From: Helianthus annuus
Lineage: Eukaryota > Streptophyta > Magnoliopsida > Asterales > Asteraceae
Direction: 5' to 3'
Assembly: GCF_002127325.2 (NCBI RefSeq)
Contig: NC_035444.2
Location: forward strand, 84,433,675 to 84,497,674
Length of the DNA stretch: 64,000 bases
Part shown: piece after piece, positions 34,480 to 45,897 of the stretch
Numbering within the stretch: position 1 is the first letter of the stretch
How the letters are laid out: the number at the start of each line of letters is the position of its first letter
Made by a program: the position numbers and the translations under genes
The notes under the pieces: generated by a model
Told to the model about the DNA's origin: nothing
Database searches by the model: none
Seen by the model: the letters and a program-made list of their open reading frames with translations, nothing else

Positions 34480-36952
34480 ATCTCTCAACATTTCTAAACC
34501 TTCAACCTGAATCTCTCAACAATACTCAACAGTTCGTCCCTGAATCTCTCAACAATACTCAACAGTTCGTCGATTACATCATCGTCTCGAATACATCATC
34601 ACTTCACCATCATCAGTTCACCATATCGAAGCGTTGAAGCATCTGGATTGAGATTTTATATCAGATTTGAGATTTTACCTGCAGATAGTCATATAATCGA
34701 GGTTAGTTCCCAAATTTCGTCCAAAGTCAGTCGTATAATATATATTAGGAACATAATCATTGATCGTACATTCTTCATCCATTCGTAATTAGGGCAACGT
34801 GATTATAAGCATTGTGGATTTTTAATTCGTTCGTAATTAGGGCAACGTGATTATAAAAATAGATGATTCAATGAGTGTGTCATAGTGAATTTGAGCAAAT
34901 AAAGTTAATAATATCATTCATGTGCATATTGAATTTGAGCAGATCTGTTTAGGATACGTGTAGATGATTTTGTGTAATTAGAATATGTTGTTGTTGTTGT
35001 TGTTTTAGGTAAAGCACATGTGCATAGTGAACTTGAACAGTTTTGTGTTAGATACGTGATTTTGTGTAACTAGAATATGATGGTGTTATTGTTTCATGCG
35101 ATGCACATGTGCATAGCGAACATGAGCAGTTTTGTTTAATATACGTGTTTATGATTTTGTGTAATGTTGTTGTTTAAAGTGATGCATATGTGCATATTGA
35201 ATTTGAGCCCATAACATTGAACTTTACATATGGATTGATTTTAAATATCATTATAAGAATATGTGATGCACATGTGCATAGTGATTCAAAAGTGCATAAT
35301 GACAATGACATGTGATGCACATGTGCTTATTGATGCACAAAGTGCATATAGATGCACAAATGCATATCGTTCACGGTGATGAAAAAAGGTGTTTAATGCA
35401 CATACTAATAGAAATTGCATGTTTAGTTATATCATGTTTCAATTATTATTGTAGGTAAAAAGCTGAAAAAAGGCGAAGAAAATAACATTTGTGTTGAGAT
35501 AGAATGACGAAGGGGCAACAAAACTGTCAGATGATAAGGAAGGTGAATACAAAAGTGTTAAACGAAAAGCCAAAAAAAGGTTGGTTATTAGTCGATGATG
35601 CAATGATAATTTGAAGAACATATGTCGTCTAACGTCTAACGGAATCATGATTCGTTGTTGCACCGTTATGTGAATTTGTAAGTTCATACACTTTGTTTTG
35701 TAGTCGTATATGACAATACAACTCTTAATCATCGATTCAGATATGTTATTATATAATTATGACACTTAAGCAGTCGTTTCATATCTGTTTCATATTTGCA
35801 TTATTGAAAATTGTGTTATATATATGATTTTTTGAGTTAACGGGGCAAATGTTGTAATAGAACTATATGTAATGAGGTAGTTATGTGTTTGTTCATGTAG
35901 TTTTTTCTTGCTGAATAATGTTATGTGAATAGTGCTAGATATGATGGGCAACATGAAATTTGATTTGGTAAGTGTTAGGGTTTTTTTACTGAATTATAAC
36001 TGTTGATAACATAGCTATAGTTATGCACATGTGCATAATTTGACAGAATATGCTTACACGGAATAAGGTAATGTTGTGATTTATATAGATATGCACATGT
36101 GCATACTTTCTGACAGAACAGGCTTACACAAAACATGTTGATTAGGTATAATTTTGTGATATATAGTTATGCACATTTGCATAGCTTGACAGAATATGAT
36201 TACACATAACAGGATAATAAACTAAATTTGTGATCTATATAGTTACGCACATGTGCATAAATTGTTATAATAGGTTAATATGCACGTGTGCATAGTTTGC
36301 AATAATAGTTTAACAAGGTAGATAATGTTGATGCATATGAATTTGAATAGGAGTCTCACCTATGCATCAATGATATGTAATCGGTATTTAGTTTTATTTA
36401 GGTGTTTTTTTGGTGTGACATACAATTATGCGAATGTGTATTTCATCTTGGAATATGTTAATAAGGTATAATTGTGTGGTATATAGTTATGCACATGTGC
36501 ATAGATTGACAGAATATGTTAATATGCACATGTGCATAGTTTGTTAACATAGGTTATTAAGATATTTAATGTTTATGCACATGTATATAATGATGCACGT
36601 GTGCATATCTTATATGTTGATCATAAATTAATGTTGATACACATGCTCATTGTAGATCACCGATGGAAAAAAAAATACATGGATTAACAGATGAAAGAGT
36701 TAACCAAAGATGAAAGAGTTAAGCAGATGTTAGACGAAGAGGCGTTGAAGCAATAGGAATGCTGGGGTGTGCTCAACAACTGGAAAAAGGAACAGACGAT
36801 ATGATGTTATGGATGTTAAATGTGGGTGACTCAAGGACATGAAACACGTAGTGTTTATTTTTTTTTCTTTTTTTTGTTTGGTCAGTAGTAAGTGGCTAAC
36901 TGATGTGGTGTGTGTATATTTAGTTGACAGTAGTTGTATAGGATAAATTATG
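34480..36952. repeat. Left shoulder of the giant element: TGCACATGTGCA repeats, no intact gene
   Basis: About a dozen copies of a 12-14-bp palindromic word near ATGCACATGTGCATA, between 35010 and 36610. Short direct duplications include CTCTCAACAATACTCAACAG (twice, about 34516-34570) and TAATTAGGGCAACGTGATTA (twice, about 34787 and 34832). A GTAG/GTTAG-punctuated layout (about 34700, 35455) suggests a captured exon-intron fragment, but I recognise no protein. Confidence 0.6.
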
Positions 36953-37660
36953 TGTTAAGATCGGAGGCTGTCATGATTGTGCTTGTTTGTATAATTTTGA
37001 CAAATCAATGAATATAAAATAAGATTAAGTGCAGCGGAAATGAAGACAAACTTTGTAAGCACAATCTAAATGGGAAATAGTTTGATAAACAGATGCTTCT
37101 CATTAAGTTGAATGATTCAATTACAAATCAAATGATTTCAAGCATGCTTATAGAACTAAGCTCCCCCTCAGCCTGATACTCCAAGGTTGGTTGCACAAGA
37201 TGAAAGGATTGGACTGGAGAAGAAGAATCTACTCAGTCAATCAAATGTAACAGTACAGGGTACTGCTCCATTTATAGGCAAACCAAACCACTGAGGCATC
37301 TCAGCTGACGTCACCATGATAGTGACATCTAACAACCTAACAACCTATAAACACTGTTCTATACAAACTACTGATGTTAAACAACTCATTATAAGTATAG
37401 TACAAAACAAGATAAAACTACTGCTTCACGTTCCGCTGTTGTAGCCTGAGCACTGATGTTGAGCATCAGTGCTTTCTTCAAAGGTGATCAGTCCTTGAAT
37501 GAGCAGTGCTTGTGTGTCTTCAGCAGTACTTAGGAAACGACAGTAGATAGAGCAACAGTGTTTGTCTTCAGCAGTCTTTAGAGTTTCATCAGTGTTTGGT
37601 TCATCAGTTGTTATAGTGAGCAGTACTTAAGATCCATCAGCTGTTAGATTACCATTGTCA
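36953..37660 (-). mobile_element. copia LTR, truncated copy A
   Basis: Begins TGTTAAGATCGGAGGCTGTC (the LTR 3' end on the complement) and matches LTR B (38685-39480) closely until CTGTTAGATTACCATTGTCA. It then jumps directly into leader sequence. The first ~100 bp of the LTR (minus-strand sense) and the polypurine tract are missing. Confidence 0.85.
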
Positions 37661-38684
37661 ATAATATATCCAGTTTTATTTGAGAAAAACACCTTTCTAA
37701 AATAAAGGTTATTTTGAAAACAACATCAAATGGATCTGGTAACTTCCAAAAAGGCTTATGATCACATCATTATGACCACTGATTAGGATCATTTTCTTGT
37801 TAATTGATTGCAAATTCTTCTTTTAAAGTCAATCACTCGAGATACCATTGTTACCTGAACTTCTCCTGAATTAATGAATGCACACAGTTGCATAATGACC
37901 AATGTTTTCCCAACCTTTGACTCATAGGTGTTTTATGTTTATACTTTTTTCTTTTGACTTCAAAAGTTTTGTGATAAACACACTTTTGAGTTTGTTCATT
38001 TTCTTCTTCCCTTTTTACCCTTCCCATTCATAAGTACCGAAAATACTTACTGGGAGATTTTATTGAGGAAATACTTAATCCAGAATCATTTTGCAGTAAT
38101 GTTTTGAGAGATCTGGCCGCATGTGAACATGCTTTATTACCAAATCTCACATTACTTATGATTTGGACTGTTTTTGACCCCTGATTTTCTTAATGTGTTT
38201 TGACAAGATTGATTTAGTCCTTTTGAGGATTCTCAACCTGCCTTCTAACACATAAGATTTTATGACTAAATTTTTATTTTCCTCGTTCTAAGTTAGCAAA
38301 ACACTAATGTTTATAAGAACATAGGTTTTGTTAATCTGAGGTTCATACTTTAGCATAAAACATGATGAAATCATCACAAATTCCATAACAATAGTTGAAA
38401 TCAATTTTGAATGAAGATAGTCATACCATAGTTACCAGACATGTTTCCAGATCTAGAAACTATGAGTGATTTGTGCATGACATCACTTGTTGTTTGAAAT
38501 TTGTGAATCTTATGACATCTTGGTTGTTTTACAGAATATCAGATTCATCATTTTGAACATGATTTCCCGTTGCTCTGTTTTTCAACTAAATACAATCAAC
38601 CTTAGTATCAATGAATTTTGAGCTGAACTGTTATGTCAAATTGATTGTTAGATCGAATTTGACTGTCCGAGCTCTGATATCAAT
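37661..38684 (-). repeat. Second copy of the copia leader region
   Basis: Nearly identical by eye to 44443-45465, including the primer-binding site at its right edge (GCTCTGATATCA, 38671-38682, complement of an initiator-Met-tRNA site with one change). It lies between LTR A and LTR B, so this unit is a deletion derivative that lost the ORFs. Confidence 0.85.
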
Positions 38685-39480
38685 TGTTAAGATCTGAGGC
38701 TGTCATGATTGTGCTTGTTTGTATAATTTTGACAAATCAATGAATATAAAATAAGATTAAGTGTAGCGGAAATGAAGACAAACTTTGTAAGCACAATCTA
38801 AATGGGAAATAGTTTGATAAACAGATGCTTCTCTTTAAGTTGTATGATTCAATTACAAATCAAATGATTTCAAGCATGCTTACAGAACTAAGCTCCCCCT
38901 CAGCCTGATACTCCAAGGTTGGTTGCACAAGATGAAAGGATTGGACTAGAGAAGAAGAATCCACTCAGTCAATCAAATGAAACAGTACAGGGTACTGCTC
39001 CATTTATAGGCAAACCAAACCACTGAGGCATCTCAGCTGACGTCACCATGATAGTGACATCTAACAACCTATAAACACTGTTCTATACAAACTACTGATG
39101 TTAAACAACTGATTATAAGTACTGTACAAAACAAGATAAAACTACTGCTTCACGTTCCGCTGTTGTAGCCTGAGCACTGATGTTGATCAGTGCTCTCTTC
39201 AAAGGTGATCAGTCCTTGAATGAGCAGTGCTTGTGTCTTCAGCAGTACTTAGGAAACGACAGTAGATAGAGCAACAGTGTTTGTCTTCAGCTGTCTTTAG
39301 AGTTTCATCAGTGTTTGGTTTATCAGTTGTTATAGTGAGCAGTACTTAAGATCCATCAGCTGTTAGATTACCACTGTCAAGGGGAAAGCAAAGTGTAAAC
39401 AACTGCTTATTATGAATCCACTGTTGTGATCCGGTTTTGGCTTTCATTATCTGTTCCTCTGGTAGGGTTCAATCCCAACA
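38685..39480 (-). mobile_element. copia LTR, complete copy B (796 bp)
   Basis: On the complement it starts TGTTGGGATTGAACCC and ends AGATCTTAACA, preceded by the polypurine tract CCAGGGGGAGAT (39481-39492, complement). It is the 3' LTR of the ORF-bearing unit and at the same time the 5' LTR of the deleted unit (38684-36953). Confidence 0.88.
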
Positions 39481-39516
39481 ATCTCCCCCTGGAATAGATA
39501 ATGCCAAAACCCTTCA

Positions 39517-41472
39517 TTATTCTGGACCTTTATTCCTCATCAGAAGTTTCTTAGCTTGTCTTTTATATTCTTCTTCAAAATTCTTGGAACTTGTGTCATC
39601 TTCATCCCTACACAGTGTAAGTTCAAGGAGATCCTGCAAATCTTCAACACTAAGGCCTAGTGCTTCTTTCCTTGATATGTACTTCATTTCACCATTGGAT
39701 CTGACCAAGGTCAATACGTGGGTCTTTTGATCAGATGTCCACTTTAGTATTTTTAATCCTAATGGGTTTCTTGGGAGAGATTTATTTTTAGATGAGTTTG
39801 GAGATGCCGGCCTTGTGAAAAGTTGTAGGCTGTCAGACATTTGTTTGAGGGCCTTCTCGATGACATCATTTGCTGCATCTACATCTTCTGCAGTCTCTCT
39901 TTCAATTAGCTCTTGCCTCTCAATGTCTGTCATGCCAGTTGGAGTGTTTGGTGATGCAGGTTTGGTTAATACCTCTTTAAAGAGGTTTTGAAGTTTTACA
40001 GAGGTATCTTCTTTTAGACCCATTTTCATGATGGTATCTTTGAAGTACTCAACTTCCTTTTCCTTTACCTCTTCACTAGACAGCAGTTTTCCTTCTTCTT
40101 GGTTTGTCACAAGGATAGGATTATCTGCTGATTTGAACAGTTTTTGGAGGTCATCAATCTGTTGTTCAAGCTTCATCATTTGTTCATGCTTCTTTGAAGT
40201 GCCTGAAACAGATATCTTTCTTTTCTTCAGCCTTTCATAGGCTTCATCAGTATTCTGCTTTGACCATTTTGATATGGCAATGGCAGTATCCACTTTTGCC
40301 TCAACCAGCTCTTGCTTCTTTCTTTTGTACTCAGTTGTTAGGTCAGCGATGAGCTTTTTGTATTTGCTCCAATTTGGAGCATTCTTCTTCTTTCTAGGAT
40401 CATTCTTGATCCTATCAATCCTGTCAGCTTCATGCTTTGAGGCCACTATTGGCCATTCTTCAAATTGGTTTTCTTCAGCAGGATAAAATTTTTCTTGCAT
40501 GATGTATGCAAGAAGTTTTCTTCTCATCTCTTTTCGTTGACCTGCCTTTTCTTTGCTCAGCTCTTGTGAAAAATCTTTTATCTGTTTGACATTTGTGAGC
40601 AGAAATTCCAATCTTTCAGCAATGGCTTCATCACTTTGACCTTCACATTCAACCTTGGCTCTTATCTTAGCCTGTCTTGCTTTGAGCTCAAGGTATTCAT
40701 CCATGTCTTCTGGGACTATAAAGCCAACGAGTGAAGGAAATCTTCTGTTTGAAGGATCATCATCATTGTAGAATTGCCTCATCTCATTTTTGATAGCTTC
40801 TAGTTCCAGTGGATATTTTGCAGCAATGGGATCATATTTGTCCTCATTTGCCTGAGTAAGTTTTCTTTTTCTGGTATAGAGCTTTGCTGGTTGTGCTGTG
40901 GGAATGGTGAGAGCAGTGGTGGATGGTTGACTAATAGTGGTTGAAACAACTGGTGGTTCAACCGCTGTTGTCATTACAACTACTGATATGTCAGCAGATG
41001 TCTTCCGCTTTTGAGCAGGGGTTGTGATGACAGGGGTTTGAGTGATGAGTGACTGACTAACAGTAGTTGGAACAACTGGTGTTTTAACCACTATTGTCAT
41101 TACAGCAGATGTTGTAACATCTGCTGTCTTCTGCTTTTTGGCAGGAGGTGATGATGGGGTGGCTGTTTTTGATGGTGAAGTTGTTGGTGGTGTTGTGATC
41201 ACAGAAGATGGTGGAGCAGTGGTTATGATGGTGTGTGGTGATGTGGTGTGTGTTGATACAACTGCTTTGGTTTGGCTATTTTCTGGCTCAATAAAGATGC
41301 CATCATCAATTCCTTTCTTTTTCCACTTGATCTTCTCCCCCTTTTTGGCATTATCTGGGAAGGGTTCATTCATGAAGAGGATAGTGGGAGGAACTTTTCC
41401 AGAGGCACTTTGGATATGAGCCTTGATAGCTTTAATATCTGCCTGTGTATCTTTAAATCTTGAGTCCACCAT
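39517..41472 (-). pseudogene. Orphan ORF, C-terminal part (651 codons, open)
   Basis: Opens MVDSRFKDTQADIKAIKAHI, a helical segment, then a Thr/Pro/Val-rich repeat region with VVSTTISQPSTTALTIP-type units. A long charged, helix-rich region follows (EYLELKARQAKIRAKVECEG, KKRKISVSGTSKKHEQMMKL), ending with GEMKYISRKEALGLSVEDLQ and NFEEEYKRQAKKLLMRNKGP. It stops 25 bp before the polypurine tract, the position where copia elements carry an extra 3' ORF. No catalytic motif is visible. Its openness over 651 codons implies recent selection or youth. Function unknown. Confidence 0.65.
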
Positions 41473-41522
41473 GTTTGTCAGCTTTTGTACATGTATAGCA
41501 TGCTGCTATCAGCCACCTGCTT

Positions 41523-42059
41523 TTATCTTTCCAGCAGTGGTTGGAACATGTTCCATAACTCATTTGCAGCGGGTGCCTGTTGTGCAGGTGCTTGAGCTGG
41601 AGCAGCAGTGGATTGGGCTTTCTGAGCTTTTAATAGCTGCTGCACCATATCCTTTATTTCAGCAACTGAGGTTTCCAGGTTTTCAACCCTGCCCGTCAAT
41701 TCCTGATATTTTGAATCATCACCCAGGTTAATGGGATCATCTGAATCCCCACCAGCAGTGGTTTTACCAATGTGTGACTTAGGGACTGAATCCCAAAAGT
41801 CATTCATTGATACCCCTTGTTCTTGGTACTGGGGACTTCTTTCTTCAGCACTTGATAACCTTTTGATGTTGCCAGTGGTTAAGACAAGCTCACTGGTGGT
41901 TCTCATTGGTGCTATTGAAGAAATTGCCTTCAAGGGAGTCTTATGAATGTAACCACTGTCCAAATGTAAACCAGTGGGTTCAACATTTGTAGTGGCTGCT
42001 CCACTTGAACTACTGCAGTGTAACCTCCTTAGTTGTTGCTGGGATAACAGAGATATCAA
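41523..42059 (-). pseudogene. Orphan ORF, middle part (178 codons, shifted frame)
   Basis: Overlaps the end of the N-terminal part by 50 bp in a different frame and continues its Ser/Thr-rich linker. A predicted coiled coil follows (YQELTGRVENLETSVAEIKD then MVQQLLKAQKAQ) with an Ala/Pro-rich end. The heptad pattern suggests oligomerisation. It stops at 41523 and the C-terminal part resumes in a third frame about 50 bp on. This is best read as one ancestral protein of about 1290 residues broken by two frameshifts. Confidence 0.6.
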
Positions 42060-43410
42060 CAGTAGACCCAGTCACTTGTGGGAGTATACTCTCGGTGATA
42101 GGTGTATGAGAGGAACTGGTTTGTGTCTGAGTAATACCAACTGTATGCAACAAGGGTGTTATGGATGGTGGTAATGTAGGGGGTGAGGGTAAAGGAGTTG
42201 AAAGAGACATGTCCTTGGGATCAGGACTGTGGAAGATGGATCCGAGTGGGTCCAGAGCTTCATATTGTGGGGTCCCTGTGTTTACAACCTGATCCTTTTG
42301 TGAGGATGCAGGAGGAGTTTGTGGCAAAGGTGGAGATCTTTCTTCCAACTGCTGTGAGGAAGTAGCAGCAGTGGTTATTGGTGACATTTGTGTTGTCACG
42401 GGCATTTGCTCTGGGATCTCATCTTCCAGAGGTGCCTTTGTTTTGGGTATAGGGGGTTTTCTGGATGTTTTCTTTTTGTTCTTTTTGGTGGTGGCAGGTG
42501 TACGTTTCAAAACAGTGGGTGTGCTGCTTTGATCACCTGGAGCAGTGGGCTCAACAGCCGATACCTGAGGAGCAGTTTCATCTGCTAAATTCTGCTCAGG
42601 TACCTCTGCTTTTGTTTTTATAGGTGCCAACATTCTAGAGAATGTTTCAGGCGTTAAACAGTTTATTTTAAAATGAGCACCTTGTTTGGGCAATTCTGCA
42701 TCTTCTTTTACAAATTTTTGTTCGAAATAATAGCTTAAAAACCTTGGAAAGAGCAGAAATACTTTGCTATCAACATTCCTTACTAAATCATTAAAAATCT
42801 CCTGGGAATAATTAAAATTTTCATTATTTAAAATTGCATATCCCAGGCATTGAATTTTTGATGGTATTTCATTAAAAGAAGTTGTTTTATTAGAAACACA
42901 CATCAATAGAGTGTGAAATAAAAACCTTGGTGCAGAAGGGAAGAAACCTTTTTGTAAGGTATCCCTTTTTGGTTGCTCTGCATAACCCCTATTCATGAAA
43001 TCCTTTTTCAACTCAGTTTTCGAAAAAGAGGTTTTACCTTCCAGATCATTGAGTTTGGAGACTTCAGAAATAGATTGTGGAGAGATTTGAATCTTTTTAC
43101 CCTGTATCGAGGAGTTGATGGCTGTGATAGTGTCTCCTTGTTTTTCAAGGGTGGCATTGTTCCAGAACTCTCTCTGGGTTTGTAGATAAATGGGAGCGTC
43201 TGGTGTTAACAAAGTTTTATACTTTGATGCAGATAAGGTATCAATGATGGAGTCGAAGGTGTTGTCGGTTGTGGGTTTTGTGAGTATACCCAAATAGTTG
43301 TGAGGAGATTTGTAACGAATTTCTGTGGTTTCAACGGCCATTTGAGTGGCGTCAGTGGGAGCGGAGGAAGAAGATGGTTTTGATTTTGATTTCGACTTTG
43401 ATTTCGTCAT
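42010..43410 (-). pseudogene. Orphan copia-associated ORF, N-terminal part (466 codons)
   Basis: Starts with a Lys/Ser-rich basic tail (MTKSKSKSKSKPSSSSAP). A folded-looking domain of about 240 residues follows, containing APIYLQTQREFWNNA, MNRGYAEQPKRDTLQKGFF, FLFHTLLMCVSNKTTSFNE and VFLLFPRFLSYYFEQKF. After that comes a long Pro/Thr/Ser-rich low-complexity tail. From memory, similar domains occur in the extra ORF of aster-family copia retrotransposons, often mis-annotated as host proteins. Role unknown. No signal peptide or clear transmembrane segment. The frame is lost at about 42010 and coding continues in another frame, so the copy is frameshifted. The ATG lies just downstream of the leader, as expected for a first ORF. 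Confidence 0.65.
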
Positions 43411-45451
43411 TTTTTGATGAAGAAGATCGAAAAACGTTTTTGGAGTTATGAGTGGGAAACTGCTTTGTGAAGAGAATGTTTGGAATTCAATTCGACAGTG
43501 AAACCCTGTTTGGGGTTTTGATTAGGGTTTTATTTAGGGAAAAAGGAAATACTGACGTGGCAGCGGTTATAATGATCTGACGGCTAAAAACTGACCACGT
43601 GCCAACCCCAAATGGAAGAGTAAATAATGGAGGACAGTTGTTTTGAGGGCCACTGATGAAACAAGCATCAGTGGTTACAACGGTAATAAATGAAGCAGTG
43701 GGTGATTTTTACCATCAGTGGATGCTTTTACTACATCAGTGGATAGCATATCAGTGGATACAGCACTGATTTTGAACATCAGTGCTTATCAGAGGAAAAT
43801 GAGAACAGGGGTTGACTTTCAGCAGCGGACAGACATCAGAGAGAAGATGTTTGAGGCACAATCAGTAGTTTTAAGGAAAAAACAGTGGTAGACAACAAAA
43901 TGAAGACCATTAATATAACAACTGTTAGTGCAGCAGTGTTTCAACTTTTGACAAAGAATTCTAGCATCTGCTTGTTCAGATGTGGGGATTGATTTTGTCT
44001 TGTGTGAGCTCAATATCATGTCCAAGATCTGTTATTCTGCAGGAATGCTAACTTAGCTACATTTTAAGATGTAGATTATCAAGTTTACTTTGTCAGCAGT
44101 TTTTCTAGGAGATTATGTTCTAGGTTTACCACATGTTCACTATTTCCTGACAATGGTTTTGCATCCCAGATGATGAAAACTTCTTTACTAAGGCAACTCA
44201 TTTTGTGTCTAATTATTTGAACTAGAACATGAGTATCTCAGTATTTGAATTAATTTGCAATCAATTTTTCGGTGATAAAAAAACTTGAGCTTAATGTGAC
44301 CTTGACATGTTCACCATTTCCTTTTGATCAGTTTTAGGAATAGTAATTTCACACAAAAAGTAAGGAAATTACATCCTGACCGGAGAGAAAACTTTTACTA
44401 TCAAAAAGGAGTAAAAGTACAAAATATATTATAAAAAAATCAATAATATATCCGGTTTTATTTGAGAAAAACACCTTTCTAAAATAAGGTTATTTTGAAA
44501 ACAACATCAAATGGATCTGGTAACTTCCAAAAAGGCTTATGATCACATCATTATGACCACTGATTAGGATCATTTTCTTGTTAATTGATTGCAAATTCTT
44601 CTTTTAAAGTCAATCACTCGAGATACCATTGTTACCTGAACTTCTCCTGAATTAATGAATGCACACAGTTGCATAATGACCAATGTTTTCCCAACCTTTG
44701 ACTCATAGGTGTTTTATGTTTATACTCTTTTCTTGTGACTTCAAAAGTTTTGAGATAAACACACTTTTGAGTTTGTTCATTTTCTTCTTTCCTTTTTACC
44801 CTTCCCATTCATAAGTACCGAAAATGCTTACTAGGAGATTTTATTGGGGAAATACTTAATCCAAAATCATTTTCCAGTAATGTTTTGAGAGATCTGGCCG
44901 CATGTGAACATGCTTTATTACCAAATCTCACAGTACTTATGATTTGGACTGTTTTTGACCCCTGATTTTCTTAATGTGTTTTGACAGGGTTGATTTAGTC
45001 CTTTTGAGGATTCTCAACCTGCCTTCTAACACATAAGATTTTATGACTAAAGTTTTATTTTCCTCGTTCTAAGTTAGCAAAACACTAATGTTTATAAGAA
45101 CATAGGTTTTGTTAATCTGAGGTTCATACTTTAGCATAAAACATGATGAAATCATCACAAATTCCATAACAATAGTTGAAATCAATTTTGAATGAAGATA
45201 GTCATACCATAGTTACCAGACATGTTTCCAGATCTAGAAACTATGAGTGATTTGTGCATGACATTACTTGTTGTTTGAAATTTGTGAATCTTATGACATC
45301 TTGGTTGTTTTACAGAATATCAGATTCATCATTTTGAACATGATTTCCCGTTGCTCTGTTTTTCAACTAAATACAATCAACCTTAGTATCAATGAATTTT
45401 GAGCTGAACTGTTATGTCAAATTGATTGTTAGATCGAATTTGACTGTCCGA
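43411..45451 (-). repeat. Noncoding leader of the orphan-ORF copia element
   Basis: About 2 kb between primer site and ORF start. The part nearest the ORF (about 43640-43960) is dense in ATCAGTGG/AGCAGTGG words. The part nearest the primer site (44443-45465) is duplicated at 37661-38684. No gag-like coding sequence. Confidence 0.75.
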
Positions 45452-45465
45452 GCTCTGATACCAAT

Positions 45466-45897
45466 TGTTAAGATCGGAGGCTGTCATGATTGTGCTTGTT
45501 TGTATAATTTTGACAAATCAATGAATATAAAATAAGATTAAGTGCAGCGGAAATGAAGACAAACTTTGTAAGCACAATCTAAATGGGAAATAGTTTGATA
45601 AACAGATGCTTCTCATTAAGTTGTATGATTCAATTACAGATCAAATGATTTCAAGCATGCTTACAGAACTAAGCTCCCCCTCAGCCTGATACTCCAAGGT
45701 TGGTTGCACAAGATGAAAGGATTGGACTGGAGAAGAAGAATCCACTCAGTCAATCAAATGTAACAGTACAGGGTACTGCTCCATTTGTAGGCAAACCAAA
45801 CCACTGAGGCATCTCAGCTAACGTCACCATGATAGTGACATCTAACAACCTATAAACACTGTTCTATACAAACTACTGATGTTAAACAACTGATTAG
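45466..45897 (-). mobile_element. copia LTR, truncated copy C
   Basis: Matches LTR B from its TGTTAAGATCGGAGGCTGTC edge as far as AACAACTGATTA, then breaks off into unrelated sequence at about 45898. It is the 5' LTR of the orphan-ORF element on the minus strand. Confidence 0.85.

Larger units (their letters stand above)
39481..45897 (-). mobile_element. Non-autonomous copia-type element with orphan ORF and no gag-pol
   Basis: Minus-strand order: truncated 5' LTR C (45897-45466), primer-binding site (45463-45452, complement of GCTCTGATACCA), ~2 kb noncoding leader, a long broken ORF (43410-39517), polypurine tract (39492-39481), LTR B. No protease, integrase, reverse transcriptase or RNase H motif is present. 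Primer site and LTR style are copia-like. It must have moved, if at all, with enzymes from elsewhere. The outer edge of LTR C is cut at 45897. Confidence 0.8.

Noticed and set aside
39437..42588. Several + strand open frames of 60-100 codons
   Set aside because: They are antisense to the long minus-strand orphan ORF and rich in Ser, Val and Cys, as expected of shadow frames.
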